A stretch of 61,011 nt of DNA from the NCBI GenBank assembly GCA_009886035.1, contig VFJN01000084.1, positions 1 to 61,011 on the forward strand, written 5' to 3'. Numbering within the stretch: position 1 is the first letter of the stretch; each line of letters opens with the position of its first letter. The translations under genes and the position numbers were made by a program. This stretch comes from Actinomycetota bacterium. GTDB taxonomy: Bacteria; Actinomycetota; Acidimicrobiia; Acidimicrobiales; VFJN01. Below are positions 15,989 through 23,999 of the stretch, one piece after another. The notes beneath the pieces were generated by a model. It did not search any database, was not told where the DNA came from, and worked only from the letters and a program-made list of their open reading frames with translations.

Positions 15989-16004
15989 AGAAAAGTCATA
16001 GGGT

Positions 16005-16859
16005 TTACCGCTCCCCTGGGCCCATCGACGCCGAGCCGTCCACCGCCTCATCCCCGTATAACGCCCTCGCCCAATGCTCCACGTTGGGGCCACGACGCAG
16101 AGTGTGGCCGCCGTCCACGCTGATGCACTGGCCCGTGATCCAACTCGATTCGGGACCACAGAGAAACCGGATCAACGGCGCGACGTCCTCCACGGTGCCC
16201 GTGCGGCCCATCGGGATGTTGGCGAGATAGTCGGCCAGCACCTCGGGGTCTTGCTCGAGCGGTGCCGCCAACTCGGTGGCTACCATGCTCGGCCGCACGG
16301 CGTTGACCCGCACATTCGCCCGGCCCAACTCATCGGCGCCATTGCGCACCAGAGCCTCCAAACCTGCTTTAGACACGCAATAGGCCGACATGAACGGGTG
16401 GGTGAGCGGACCGGCGATCGAGGACAACCCCACAAAGGCACCGCCCCCCGAGCGGACCATGGCCGCCCCCGCATGTTTCAGTGTGAAAAAGGCGCCGTGG
16501 AGATTGATATCGAGCACGCGGTGCCACTCCTCGGCGGGCATTGCCACCACCGGAGCGACGGTGCCCGTGCCGGCGGAGGCCACACAATGTTGCAGCGCCC
16601 CGGTGATGCTCACCGCCGCCGCTACCGCTCCCGCCACGTCATCTTCCCGGGCCACATCGCACACCACCGAGCGCACCTCCGCCCCCCCCGGAGCGTCGCG
16701 TCGCAACTCGGCCACGGCGGCGTCGAGACGTTCCCGGTTCCGACCCGCCAACGTGACCGAGGCCCCATCGCGCAGTAGATGGCGAGCGGCCGCCAGCCCA
16801 ATACCGCTGCCGCCGCCGGTGATAAGGCCAGCGGTTCCCGCCAGCACTAGCTCTCCCAT
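16005..16859 (-). CDS. short-chain dehydrogenase/reductase
   Basis: This 284-residue SDR has GLITGGGSGIGLAAA, an Arg/Asn-containing cofactor loop (LAGRNRERLD) that suggests NADPH use, the Ser in GLSSIAG, the catalytic YCVSKAG and a terminal WITGQCISVDGG. The ATG at 16859 is chosen because a GGAGGG Shine-Dalgarno lies 7 nt upstream; the frame is also open to a GTG at 16889. It lies upstream of the acyl-ACP desaturase on the same strand but is separated from it by that gene's own promoter and operator. The substrate is unknown. Confidence 0.93.
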   Translation of the reverse strand: MGELVLAGTAGLITGGGSGIGLAAARHLLRDGASVTLAGRNRERLDAAVAELRRDAPGGAEVRSVVCDVAREDDVAGAVAAAVSITGALQHCVASAGTGTVAPVVAMPAEEWHRVLDINLHGAFFTLKHAGAAMVRSGGGAFVGLSSIAGPLTHPFMSAYCVSKAGLEALVRNGADELGRANVRVNAVRPSMVATELAAPLEQDPEVLADYLANIPMGRTGTVEDVAPLIRFLCGPESSWITGQCISVDGGHTLRRGPNVEHWARALYGDEAVDGSASMGPGER

Positions 16860-16913
16860 GGCCGAACCCTCCATCGTCGATCGAACCACCTAGGGGCGCA
16901 CCTTAGGGTCGGC

Positions 16914-17297
16914 TCAGGCCAATGCCGCCAGAAACCGCGTGGTGGCCTCGGTCGCGGCGGCGGCGAGGAGGTGGGCCGCCCCCGGAAGCCGCACCGTGAA
17001 GGTCACCGGCGGACCTTGGGACAGTGCCCGCAGCTCAACATCGGCCCGCGGCCAGCGACCCACCGAGCTCCCCGATGGGGTAGTGACCACCAACGTGCCA
17101 TCCACCACCGCCAACCGCACGCGATCCGGCCAGGGATCGCCCTCCCCGCGATGGTGGCGTACCACCCCCGGCAGGCGACGGAACCGATTTGCCACCGCGA
17201 CCAAACCGGAATCGTGCACGCGCCACGCCTCGATCCCCGCCGAACCCAACCCGCCCGGCGGATCGGTCGCCGCCATACCTCCCGGTTCGCTAGTCAC
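16914..17297 (-). CDS. small PH-like protein of unknown function
   Basis: The 127-residue soluble protein is not recognised. Its middle has alternating beta strands ([41 protein letters not shown]) and it ends in one amphipathic helix ([20 protein letters not shown]), a layout like a PH or GRAM domain. The GTG at 17297 overlaps the dut stop codon (GTGA), implying coupling; an ATG at 17276 has a GGGAGG too close to serve as a ribosome site. It probably forms an operon with dut. Confidence 0.6.
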   Translation of the reverse strand: MTSEPGGMAATDPPGGLGSAGIEAWRVHDSGLVAVANRFRRLPGVVRHHRGEGDPWPDRVRLAVVDGTLVVTTPSGSSVGRWPRADVELRALSQGPPVTFTVRLPGAAHLLAAAATEATTRFLAALA

Positions 17298-17734
17298 ACG
17301 CCGGTGGAGCCGAAGCCGCCGCCGCGGCTTACCCCGTCGAGAACGTCGACCGGCTGCCACACCACCATGGCCACCGCCTGGACCACCAGTTGCGCAATGC
17401 GATCACCCCGGTGGATCGGGAACGGCTCGGTGGGATCAAGATTCACCAGCAGCACCTTGATTTCATCCCGATAACCGCTGTCGATGAGGCCCGGAGTATT
17501 GAGACACGTAACTCCGTGCTTCAAGGCCAGGCCGCTCCGGGGCTGCACGAACCCGGCGTACCCCTCGGGTAGGGCCACCGCAATCCCGGTGGGCACCAGC
17601 GCCCGACCGCCGGCGGGCGCGAGGGTGACCTCGGAGCGAGCGAGCAGGTCCAACCCGGCGTCCCCCGGGGTGGCGTACGCGGGGAGCGGGAGTAACGGGT
17701 CGAGCTGAACAACGGGAACAGGCAGGCCTTCCAT
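17294..17734 (-). CDS. dut: dUTP diphosphatase
   Basis: The 146-residue trimeric dUTPase hydrolyses dUTP to dUMP, keeping uracil out of DNA and feeding dTMP synthesis. The five family motifs are present: AGLDLLA (1), PRSGLA (2), [11 protein letters not shown] (3), RGDRIAQLV (4) and the P-loop-like RGGGFGSTG at the C-terminus (5). The ATG at 17734 is supported by a TAGGTT hexamer 7 nt upstream; the same open frame extends much further but would overlap orn. It diverges from orn. Confidence 0.97.
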   Translation of the reverse strand: MEGLPVPVVQLDPLLPLPAYATPGDAGLDLLARSEVTLAPAGGRALVPTGIAVALPEGYAGFVQPRSGLALKHGVTCLNTPGLIDSGYRDEIKVLLVNLDPTEPFPIHRGDRIAQLVVQAVAMVVWQPVDVLDGVSRGGGFGSTGV

Positions 17735-17741
17735 CCCGCCG

Positions 17742-17747
17742 AACCTA
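17742..17747 (-). promoter_or_regulatory. -10 hexamer of dut
   Basis: TAGGTT read on the minus strand, 7 nt before the ATG at 17734. Confidence 0.6.
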
Positions 17748-17767
17748 GGCCCTGTGGCTCCAGTGGG

Positions 17768-17773
17768 TAGTGT
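17768..17773 (+). promoter_or_regulatory. -10 hexamer of orn
   Basis: TAGTGT, 6 nt before the GTG at 17780. Confidence 0.55.
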
Positions 17774-17779
17774 GCCCCC

Positions 17780-18325
17780 GTGCTCGTCTGGATGGATCTG
17801 GAAATGACCGGCCTCGACCCGGCCCACTGCGTCATCGTGGAGATCGCCACCATCGTGACCGACGATCAACTCGAGATCGTGGCCGAAGGCCCAGACCTGG
17901 TGGTCCATCAACCCGCCGACGCGATGGTGGGGATGGAGCAAATCGTGCTGGACATGCACACCTCCAGCGGTCTCCTCACAGAGATTGCCGCCTCCACCAT
18001 CACTCTCGCCGAAGCCGGGGCCGCCACGCTCGACTTCATCAAACAGCACGTGCCACAGCCCCGCACCATCCCGCTGTGTGGCAACTCGATCGGCACCGAT
18101 CGACGTTTTCTGGCCGCCTACCTCCCCGAGATCGAGGAGTACCTCCACTACCGATCGGTGGATGTGTCCACCATCAAAGAACTCACCCGCCGCTGGTACC
18201 CCGGCGCCCTCGAAGCCCTGCCCCGCAAGGCCACCGCCCACCGCGCCCTCGACGACATCCGTGAGTCGATCCACGAGTTGCGGTGGTACCGCCAACACGT
18301 GTTCCTCCCCCCGCCCCCCACCTGA
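17780..18325 (+). CDS. orn: oligoribonuclease
   Basis: Orn is a DEDDh 3'-5' exonuclease that degrades 2-5 nt RNAs and the c-di-GMP breakdown product pGpG. The 181 residues contain the first Asp and Glu in [23 protein letters not shown] with the second Asp, DVSTIKEL, and the final catalytic His and Asp in [14 protein letters not shown]. The length and the C-terminal YRQHVF are typical. It connects functionally with the diguanylate cyclase and the RsiG homologue in this window. Confidence 0.97.
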   Translation: MLVWMDLEMTGLDPAHCVIVEIATIVTDDQLEIVAEGPDLVVHQPADAMVGMEQIVLDMHTSSGLLTEIAASTITLAEAGAATLDFIKQHVPQPRTIPLCGNSIGTDRRFLAAYLPEIEEYLHYRSVDVSTIKELTRRWYPGALEALPRKATAHRALDDIRESIHELRWYRQHVFLPPPPT

Positions 18326-18349
18326 GCCTGCGCCTGCGCCGAACCATCC

Positions 18350-19435
18350 ATGAGATTTCGCAAAACCGTGCCGCCCGTCACCCCCCCGCGTCGGCCCACC
18401 CAGGAACAAGAACCGGCGAGCCCGGAGATCACCGAGATGAGCCCGGGCATCCTGCGCTCGCAACTGCCTATTTCCCTTCCCGGCCTCGGCCACGTGAACT
18501 GCTACTTCCTCGAGGACGAGCGCGGCGTGGCCGTGATCGATCCGGGAATGCCGGGACCGGCATCGTGGCGGGCACTCGTGCACCGTCTCAAGCAGGCGGG
18601 CTACCGCCCCCGGCACGTCCACACGGTGGTGGTGACCCACTCCCATCCGGATCACTTCGGGGGGGCCGGCCGCCTACGCGATGTCTACGGTTCTGAAGTC
18701 ATCACCCACCGCAGTTTCCGCACCTGGTTCGACCCGGCCGATGACGAAGCCCTCCCCACCCCCGCCGGCGAGGCGCCTTCGGTGGGACCATGGGATCATG
18801 CCCTGCCCTGGCGGGATGGCACTACCTTCCGGCCCCCCATGCCTCGCCGGGTCAACATCGGGCTCTACCGGCTGGCGCTCAAACGGTTCATGCGCACGCC
18901 CGCCCCCACCCGTCGGGTCGACGACGCCGAGGTCATTACCCTGGGTCGTCGCCCGTGGGTATCACTCCACACCCCTGGTCATACCAACGACCACCTCTGC
19001 CTCTTCGACCCGGTGGCGGGCATTGTGCTCTCCGGTGATCACGTGCTGCCGACGATCACCCCTCACATCTCCGGGCTCGTGGCCGGGGCCGACCCGTTGA
19101 GCGAATTCTTCGCCTCCCTGGACAAGGTGGCGGCCCTCCACGGGGTGCAACTCGTGCTCCCCGCCCACGGCCAGCCCTTCCAAAACCTCGCCAGCCGAGC
19201 AAACGACATCCGCGCCCATCACCAGGAGCGTCTCGACCGCCTCCGCACCGCTGCCGAGGAGCTGGGGGATGCCAGTGTGGAGGCGTACTCCCACGAGTTG
19301 TTCAAACCTCGTTCGTGGGGACAACTGGCCGAAAGCGAGACGTACGCCCACCTCGAACACCTGCGCATCACCGGCGAGATGGTGAGCCACCACCAGGCCG
19401 GCGCCCTGCACTATCGCCTCATCGAGACCCGCTAG
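18350..19435 (+). CDS. MBL-fold metallo-hydrolase
   Basis: The 361-residue protein has the metallo-beta-lactamase metal motif [14 protein letters not shown] (HxHxDH, about 90), a further ligand His in [13 protein letters not shown], the Asp in VLSGDHVLP and the last His in [10 protein letters not shown]-terminal helical region with HHQERLDRL resembles the LACTB2/RNase Z-like hydrolase group that also includes thioesterase-like enzymes. There is no signal peptide, so it acts in the cytoplasm. The substrate is unknown. Its 3' end overlaps the thioesterase gene on the opposite strand by 17 bp. Confidence 0.9.
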   Translation: MRFRKTVPPVTPPRRPTQEQEPASPEITEMSPGILRSQLPISLPGLGHVNCYFLEDERGVAVIDPGMPGPASWRALVHRLKQAGYRPRHVHTVVVTHSHPDHFGGAGRLRDVYGSEVITHRSFRTWFDPADDEALPTPAGEAPSVGPWDHALPWRDGTTFRPPMPRRVNIGLYRLALKRFMRTPAPTRRVDDAEVITLGRRPWVSLHTPGHTNDHLCLFDPVAGIVLSGDHVLPTITPHISGLVAGADPLSEFFASLDKVAALHGVQLVLPAHGQPFQNLASRANDIRAHHQERLDRLRTAAEELGDASVEAYSHELFKPRSWGQLAESETYAHLEHLRITGEMVSHHQAGALHYRLIETR

Positions 19436-20180
19436 CGACCCCACTCCCCCCGGGGCGAACCTGCGCAGTGGCGGCCAACCGGCCATCCGCCACTACCCAC
19501 AGGCCCAGGCCACCGTCGGCCAGCGGCGCGGTGGATACCTGCACCTCACTGCCTCGCTCGATGGCGGTGCGGTGCTGCACCTCGGCTCGCACCGGCGCCC
19601 GCAGGTCGCGCCGAAGGGCCAGTGCCTCTTCCACGATCTGCCAGTAGACGGCGTTGTTCACATGGTGGAGCACGTCGAAATCAGTGACCCGGAGCGGCCA
19701 GCGGAATGCGCTGGCCCCCGAGGGTGCTACCTCAGGGTGGTCGAGCCGTGCCGTCAACCGTCGGCTACCGGCCGCCTCGCCGTAGATCTTCTCGAATCCC
19801 GCTGGTATGCGGGCTGGTCGGCCGGTGGCTCGATTCAACTTCACCCATGTGGTGGCCGCTTCCAGCACCCCGCCCCGCTCACCGTGCATGCTGATTCTCC
19901 GCTCCGCCCAATGACTCCCCGTACCCGAGCACCAGGTGACCAAGGCCATCGACTCGAGGTAGGCGGGGAAGGACTCCACCACGATCATGGTCTTTCGCAC
20001 CACCCATGCCTCCGCGTCGGGGAGCGCGGCGTCGGCCGTATCGTCGGCCGAGAGGTCCTGGAGAAAGCGGGCCGCACCGTCGAGGCGGAGGCGGCCGGCT
20101 GGGCTCACATCGGCGAGGCGAACTCGACGGGTGCCGGCAAAAACCCGACCCGTAGGGGGGCGCGCCACGAGGTCATCCAT
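19419..20180 (-). CDS. acyl-ACP thioesterase-like double hotdog protein
   Basis: The 253 residues contain two hotdog folds in tandem. The first has FAGTRRVRLADVSPAGRL and RFLQDLSADDTADA; the second has RVTDFDVLHHVNNAVYWQIVEEAL, the motif with the conserved Asn and His of plant and bacterial acyl-ACP thioesterases. It should release fatty acids from acyl-ACP or acyl-CoA. A TACGTT hexamer lies 8 nt before the ATG. With the acyl-ACP desaturase nearby it adds to a set of fatty-acid tailoring genes. Confidence 0.86.
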   Translation of the reverse strand: MDDLVARPPTGRVFAGTRRVRLADVSPAGRLRLDGAARFLQDLSADDTADAALPDAEAWVVRKTMIVVESFPAYLESMALVTWCSGTGSHWAERRISMHGERGGVLEAATTWVKLNRATGRPARIPAGFEKIYGEAAGSRRLTARLDHPEVAPSGASAFRWPLRVTDFDVLHHVNNAVYWQIVEEALALRRDLRAPVRAEVQHRTAIERGSEVQVSTAPLADGGLGLWVVADGRLAATAQVRPGGSGVASGSR

Positions 20181-20188
20181 AGCCCAGG

Positions 20189-20194
20189 AACGTA
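20189..20194 (-). promoter_or_regulatory. -10 hexamer of the thioesterase gene
   Basis: TACGTT read on the minus strand, 8 nt before the ATG at 20180. Confidence 0.5.
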
Positions 20195-20222
20195 CCCGTC
20201 TCAGGGGTTTCAGCGGGGCCGG

Positions 20223-20240
20223 CCGATTAATCGGTTGACT
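20223..20240 (+). promoter_or_regulatory. 12-bp palindrome next to a TTGACT element
   Basis: CCGATTAATCGG (20223-20234) is a perfect palindrome immediately followed by TTGACT (20235-20240). Downstream, three TAnnnT hexamers (20274, 20283 and 20292) precede the 84-residue gene, and CGTAG/CTACG (20272-20286) forms a small inverted repeat. The exact promoter is unclear, since the TTGACT is too far from the hexamers for a standard pair. The palindrome is probably a regulator site. Confidence 0.4.
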
Positions 20241-20318
20241 CGCCAGGGCCGGGCGTGGTCCGATGATGGGGCGTAGATTCCCTACGTTCGCTAAGTTTTC
20301 CCCCAGGAGACCGTGACC

Positions 20319-20573
20319 ATGTCCGCTCAGACGCACACCACCGCAGGCCGCACGGCCTCCGCCGGTGCCCCGCGCCTGAGTGTTGGCGCGGGCGACTTCG
20401 ATGCCACCGTCAGCACCGCGACCGCCATGTATGCCGGCGCCGTGGTCCATGCGATGGCTGGCGGGAACCACGCCATTTCCTGGACTAAGGGCGCCCTTGC
20501 CAAGCCGAGCACCTGCGTGGTGTTTGACAGCAAGAACCGCCCGACCCGGCCCCTCTCGGAGCTCTCGCTCTAG
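20319..20573 (+). CDS. 84-residue protein of unknown function upstream of whiB
   Basis: The frame starts at an ATG 8 nt after an AGGAG Shine-Dalgarno (a GTG two codons earlier is possible) and encodes a soluble protein rich in Ala, Ser, Thr and Gly. It has a single Cys and a polar C-terminus (DSKNRPTRPLSELSL). It is not recognised and has no signal or membrane segment. It is followed after 31 nt by a strong intrinsic terminator and then by the WhiB7-like gene. It may be a leader gene that controls whiB expression, or an independently expressed small protein. Confidence 0.6.
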   Translation: MSAQTHTTAGRTASAGAPRLSVGAGDFDATVSTATAMYAGAVVHAMAGGNHAISWTKGALAKPSTCVVFDSKNRPTRPLSELSL

Positions 20574-20604
20574 CTAAACCACAGCGAGACGCAGCCAACC
20601 GAGA

Positions 20605-20640
20605 GGCCACCGGGATTCCAACCCGGTGGCCTTTCTCGTT
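20605..20640 (+). terminator. intrinsic terminator/possible whiB attenuator
   Basis: A perfect 10-bp stem (GGCCACCGGG at 20605-20614 with CCCGGTGGCC at 20622-20631) has a 7-nt loop and is followed by TTTCTCGTT. It lies between the 84-residue gene and whiB. The 69 bases between it and the whiB start contain no TA dinucleotide, so no -10 of the local type. Confidence 0.85.
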
Positions 20641-20709
20641 GCGCCCCGCCCACCGATCTTCCACCCATCCACCGATCCATCCAACCCCACCACGACAAGG
20701 AGCAGGGCG

Positions 20710-21093
20710 ATGTTGCCCCAGCGCTACGACAACAACTTCGACGGTCCTGAAAACCGCGACAGCACCGAAGATCGCCAGTGGTGGGCCCAAGCCCGCTGTA
20801 ACGACTCCGCCGGCACCATGAGCGGGCTGTTCTTCAGCGAAGAACTGCACGACATCTCGACCGCCAAGCGGATCTGTGGACAATGTCCCGTGATGACCCA
20901 ATGCCTTGCCGGGGCGCTCGATCGGCGCGAGCCGTGGGGGGTATGGGGAGGCCAACTGCTGCTGCACGGCAGGGTTCTCACGAGCAAGCGGCGGCGGGGT
21001 CGGCCCCCCACGCTCGCTCGCCCGGAGGACCAGTTCCCGGACATTCCCATCCCGGTCCATCTCCAAAATCGCGTGGTCTACCAGATCGCGTAA
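20710..21093 (+). CDS. WhiB-family regulator, WhiB7-like
   Basis: The 127-residue protein has the four iron-sulfur cysteines of the Wbl family (C30, C56, C59, C65) and the glycine turn EPWGVWGG. After the turn, KRRRGRPP is an AT-hook in the same position as in WhiB7, the regulator of intrinsic antibiotic resistance that binds AT-rich DNA with the primary sigma factor. The C-terminus is longer than in mycobacterial WhiB7. The ATG at 20710 has an AAGGAG Shine-Dalgarno. No promoter is visible between this gene and the terminator upstream, so read-through control is likely. WhiB7 is best supported; another AT-hook Wbl is possible. Confidence 0.9.
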   Translation: MLPQRYDNNFDGPENRDSTEDRQWWAQARCNDSAGTMSGLFFSEELHDISTAKRICGQCPVMTQCLAGALDRREPWGVWGGQLLLHGRVLTSKRRRGRPPTLARPEDQFPDIPIPVHLQNRVVYQIA

Positions 21094-21298
21094 CCCCACC
21101 GTCACCGGCAGGGCCAGGCCACGGCGCCAGGCACCGCCGGTGCGAGGTCACCGCCTAGGGGCGGGCCGGGGCAACGGCCGCCAATTCGCACGGGCATTCC
21201 CCCCGTCGTGCGGGTTGTCCGACGACCGACCCCCGGCCTGCCCGCGGTCAACCTGCGTGCGCTCCGGCAGCGACGTGTGCCCCCGGGTGCGACGGCGA

Positions 21299-21304
21299 TA
21301 CCGT
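21299..21304 (+). promoter_or_regulatory. -10 hexamer of the tlpA-ccdA operon
   Basis: TACCGT, 7 nt before the GTG at 21312. Confidence 0.5.
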
Positions 21305-21311
21305 CAACGCT

Positions 21312-21884
21312 GTGCCGTCCTCCTCGCGATTGCCCTGGCCCCTCGTGGTGCTCTCCACGGTGCTGGCTCTCTTCGCGGCCGTGGGCACCTACCGGCTCTT
21401 GGACCGACCGGTCCCCCCTGAGCCCACCGTCACCGCCGAGAACAACATCTCCCTTACGCCGGATGAGCCCATCGACCCCGATGACGCCACCTTCACTACC
21501 TTCGACGATCAGACCGTGTCCTTCGCAGCGGTCTACGGCGCTCCGACGGTGGTAAACTTCTTCGCCTCCACCTGCGTCCCGTGTATCACTGAGATGCCAA
21601 TCTTCGAGCAAGTGCACCAGGAACTCGGCGATTCCGTTACCTTCCTGGGCCTAGCGGTAGCGGATCGACCCGAGGATGCCCAGGAACTCGTGACCCAAAC
21701 CGGGGTGTCGTACCGCACCGGCCAGGACCGCGACGGTTCGGTCATCACCGCGCTCGGCGGATCCTTTCTGCCCACCACCGTCTTGCTGGACAGCGACGGC
21801 ACCATCGTGGATGTCCACACGGGCGAGCTAACCGCGGCCGAACTGCGCGCCCTCATCGCCGACAAACTCGGCGTCCCCGGATGA
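21312..21884 (+). CDS. TlpA/ResA-like membrane-anchored thioredoxin
   Basis: The 190-residue protein has an N-terminal membrane anchor (WPLVVLSTVLALFAAVGTYRLL) and an extracytoplasmic thioredoxin domain. The redox pair is in NFFASTCVPCITEMP, and the cis-proline loop in GSFLPTTVLLD. CVPC-type members reduce disulfides, for example in apocytochrome c, using electrons from CcdA, whose gene follows with an ATGA overlap. The product may keep the haem sites of the CtaC cytochrome c domain reduced. Confidence 0.9.
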   Translation: MPSSSRLPWPLVVLSTVLALFAAVGTYRLLDRPVPPEPTVTAENNISLTPDEPIDPDDATFTTFDDQTVSFAAVYGAPTVVNFFASTCVPCITEMPIFEQVHQELGDSVTFLGLAVADRPEDAQELVTQTGVSYRTGQDRDGSVITALGGSFLPTTVLLDSDGTIVDVHTGELTAAELRALIADKLGVPG

Positions 21885-22729
21885 TCAACGCTCCCTTGGC
21901 CCTTGCCTTTGCCTCGGGGATGCTCACCATCGTCAACCCCTGTGGCTTTGCCATGCTGCCCGCCTACCTCGGCTACTTCCTCGGGCGCGATGGCGACGAC
22001 CAAAACCTGCGGACCAGCGTCGCCCGATCGGTGGGCGTTGGGCTTTCGGTAGCGGCCGGCTTCCTGTTCGTATTCGGCCTGGTGGGCCTCGCCACTTACC
22101 ACCTGTCGGTTCGTTTCAGCAGCGGCACCCCGTGGGCCACGATGCTCATCGGGGTGGTCCTGGTGGCGGTCGGGGTGACCATGGTGGCGGGCTACCAACC
22201 CAACGTGAACCTGCCCAAACTGCAACGCGGTGGCCGCACTCGTGAAAGCCGTTCGATGTTTGTGTTCGGCGTGTCCTACGCGATTGCTTCGATCTCCTGC
22301 GCCTTTCCCCTCTTCGCCGCCAATGTGGTGGGCACGCTCCGCCGGGAGAATCTGGCCTCGAGCGTGGCGGTGTTTGTGACGTACGCGCTCGGGATGACCC
22401 TCGTGCTGCTGGCCCTCACCGTCAGCCTGGGCATGGCCCGCCAGGGGTTGCTCCAACGTCTCCGTTCTGTTCTCCCCTACGTGACGCGTGCCTCCGGGGC
22501 TCTCCTGGTCCTGGCGGGCGCCTACCTCGTCCACTACGGCTGGTATGAGCGCGGGGTGCAACCCGGTGAAGTGGGACAGCGGTCGCCGTTGGTCGACCGG
22601 GTCACCGGAGTCTCCGACACCATCGCCGACTGGATCTACCGCGTGGGCCCCACCGAACTCGGTCTCGTGTTGGCGGCGGCGCTGGCCTCGCTGTTGATCG
22701 CCACCCTCGGCACCCGGGCTCGCCGTTAA
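21881..22729 (+). CDS. ccdA: CcdA-type thiol-disulfide transporter
   Basis: This 282-residue polytopic protein of the DsbD/CcdA family moves electrons from cytoplasmic thioredoxin across the membrane. The first helix has NPCGFAMLPAYLGYFLG with the conserved Cys and Pro, and the fourth has the second Cys in ASISCAFPLFAA. About seven helices can be counted, plus a short C-terminal addition. It forms an operon with the TlpA-like gene and is followed directly by a peptidase gene whose ATG abuts its TAA. Confidence 0.9.
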   Translation: MINAPLALAFASGMLTIVNPCGFAMLPAYLGYFLGRDGDDQNLRTSVARSVGVGLSVAAGFLFVFGLVGLATYHLSVRFSSGTPWATMLIGVVLVAVGVTMVAGYQPNVNLPKLQRGGRTRESRSMFVFGVSYAIASISCAFPLFAANVVGTLRRENLASSVAVFVTYALGMTLVLLALTVSLGMARQGLLQRLRSVLPYVTRASGALLVLAGAYLVHYGWYERGVQPGEVGQRSPLVDRVTGVSDTIADWIYRVGPTELGLVLAAALASLLIATLGTRARR

Positions 22730-23344
22730 ATGGGACGCTTCGCCGAGTTGCTCGCCCACGACGGTGTCGAAGAAGACATCGAGTTGCGATCAACGTTTGG
22801 CTTTATGGCATTTCATGGCGGCAACCTCGAGGTGGGCACCGACATCGCCGCCCGCGCCGCCGCGGAACAATCCGGTGCCTCGCTCTACGCCGTGCGCCAA
22901 CCCCCCGACCTGCGCTGGCACATCCCCTCCATCGAGGTGACCCCGAACGACTCGCCCGGGTTGGCTCGCTTTCTGCAGCATGTGGATGTGGTGGTGGCAC
23001 TCCACGGCTTCGGGCGCGAAGGGTTCTGGACCACCCTGTTGCTGGGCGGCGGCCACCGCCCCCTCGCCGCCCATCTCGCCACCCATCTGCGGCCGGCCCT
23101 GCCGAGCTACCGCGTGGTGGACGACCTCGACGAGATCCCCCTTGAGCTGCGGGGTGTCCACCGGAACAACCCGGTCAACCTCACTCGGGGCGGCGGGGTA
23201 CAGATCGAACTGCCCCCCCGGGTGCGATCCCACGGGCCGTTCTGGGCCGACCTCCCTGCCGACGCACCGATCCCCCACACCGCGGAGCTCGTCGCGGGCC
23301 TGGTGGCGGCGGCCACGACCTGGCCGCTCTCCCCTACGGGCTGA
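22730..23344 (+). CDS. poly-gamma-glutamate hydrolase family protein
   Basis: The 204-residue protein belongs to the DUF867/PF05908 group of zinc amidases first known from phage poly-gamma-glutamate hydrolases. Visible signatures are FMAFHGGNLEVGT (His and Glu metal ligands), VVALHGFG and GVHRNNPVNL. There is no signal peptide. No poly-gamma-glutamate synthesis genes are nearby, so the substrate is unknown. The start directly follows the ccdA stop, implying one transcript. The 3' end overlaps pdxH on the other strand by 11 bp. Confidence 0.82.
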   Translation: MGRFAELLAHDGVEEDIELRSTFGFMAFHGGNLEVGTDIAARAAAEQSGASLYAVRQPPDLRWHIPSIEVTPNDSPGLARFLQHVDVVVALHGFGREGFWTTLLLGGGHRPLAAHLATHLRPALPSYRVVDDLDEIPLELRGVHRNNPVNLTRGGGVQIELPPRVRSHGPFWADLPADAPIPHTAELVAGLVAAATTWPLSPTG

Positions 23345-23975
23345 GCCGGACGATCCGCCACGCCGCACCGGGGGCGTCGCGCTCATAGCGCAGCCGGTCG
23401 TGCATCCGACTCGGACGTCCTTGCCAGAGTTCGATCGAGTCGGGCACGAGCCGGTAGCCACCCCAGTAGGGCGGGCAGGGTACGACCTGGCCCTCGAAGC
23501 GTTGTTCCGCCTCGGCAAACCGCCCTTCCAGTTCGCCTCGGTCGGTCACCTCGCTCGATTGATGCGAAGCCCAGGCCGCCAACTGGCTCCCCCGGGGTCG
23601 GCCAGCAAAATACGTCTCACTCTCAGCCCGCTCGACCTTGGCAATCGCGCCCCGGGCGTTGACCTGGCGCAGCAAGGGGACCCAACTCGCGAGAATCGTG
23701 CCGACGGGATGGGCATCGAGGTCCTGGCCCTTCCGACTCTCGTAACTCGTGAAGAACGTAAAACCGGAGGCATCGAGCCCGCGCAGCAACACGGTACGAG
23801 CCGAGGCGTGGCCGGCGGCATCGGCGGTCGCCAGGACCACTGCATTCGGTTCGTTGGGGGCCACCGCGGACCACTCATCCCACCAGCGGTGTACCTGCAC
23901 GAACGGGTCGGGGTCGGCGTCACCCACATCGAAGCCGACTGTTTCATATTCCACGCGCTGGGCATCCAGGGTCAT
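23334..23975 (-). CDS. pdxH: pyridoxamine/pyridoxine 5'-phosphate oxidase
   Basis: PdxH uses FMN and oxygen to make pyridoxal 5'-phosphate. The 213 residues show the FMN-binding RTVLLRGLDASGFTFFTSYESRKGQDL, GSQLAAWASHQSS and the C-terminal WRIVRLSP signature. The length is normal. A TATCCT hexamer lies 5 nt before the ATG. It is followed on the same strand by no close gene, and serS lies just upstream. Confidence 0.95.
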   Translation of the reverse strand: MTLDAQRVEYETVGFDVGDADPDPFVQVHRWWDEWSAVAPNEPNAVVLATADAAGHASARTVLLRGLDASGFTFFTSYESRKGQDLDAHPVGTILASWVPLLRQVNARGAIAKVERAESETYFAGRPRGSQLAAWASHQSSEVTDRGELEGRFAEAEQRFEGQVVPCPPYWGGYRLVPDSIELWQGRPSRMHDRLRYERDAPGAAWRIVRLSP

Positions 23976-23999
23976 GCCCCAGGATACGGGGGGAGCGGA

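Noticed and set aside
17735-18655. A 307-codon upstream extension of dut
   Set aside because: It overlaps orn and the metallo-hydrolase gene on the other strand, and dUTPase is complete from 17734.
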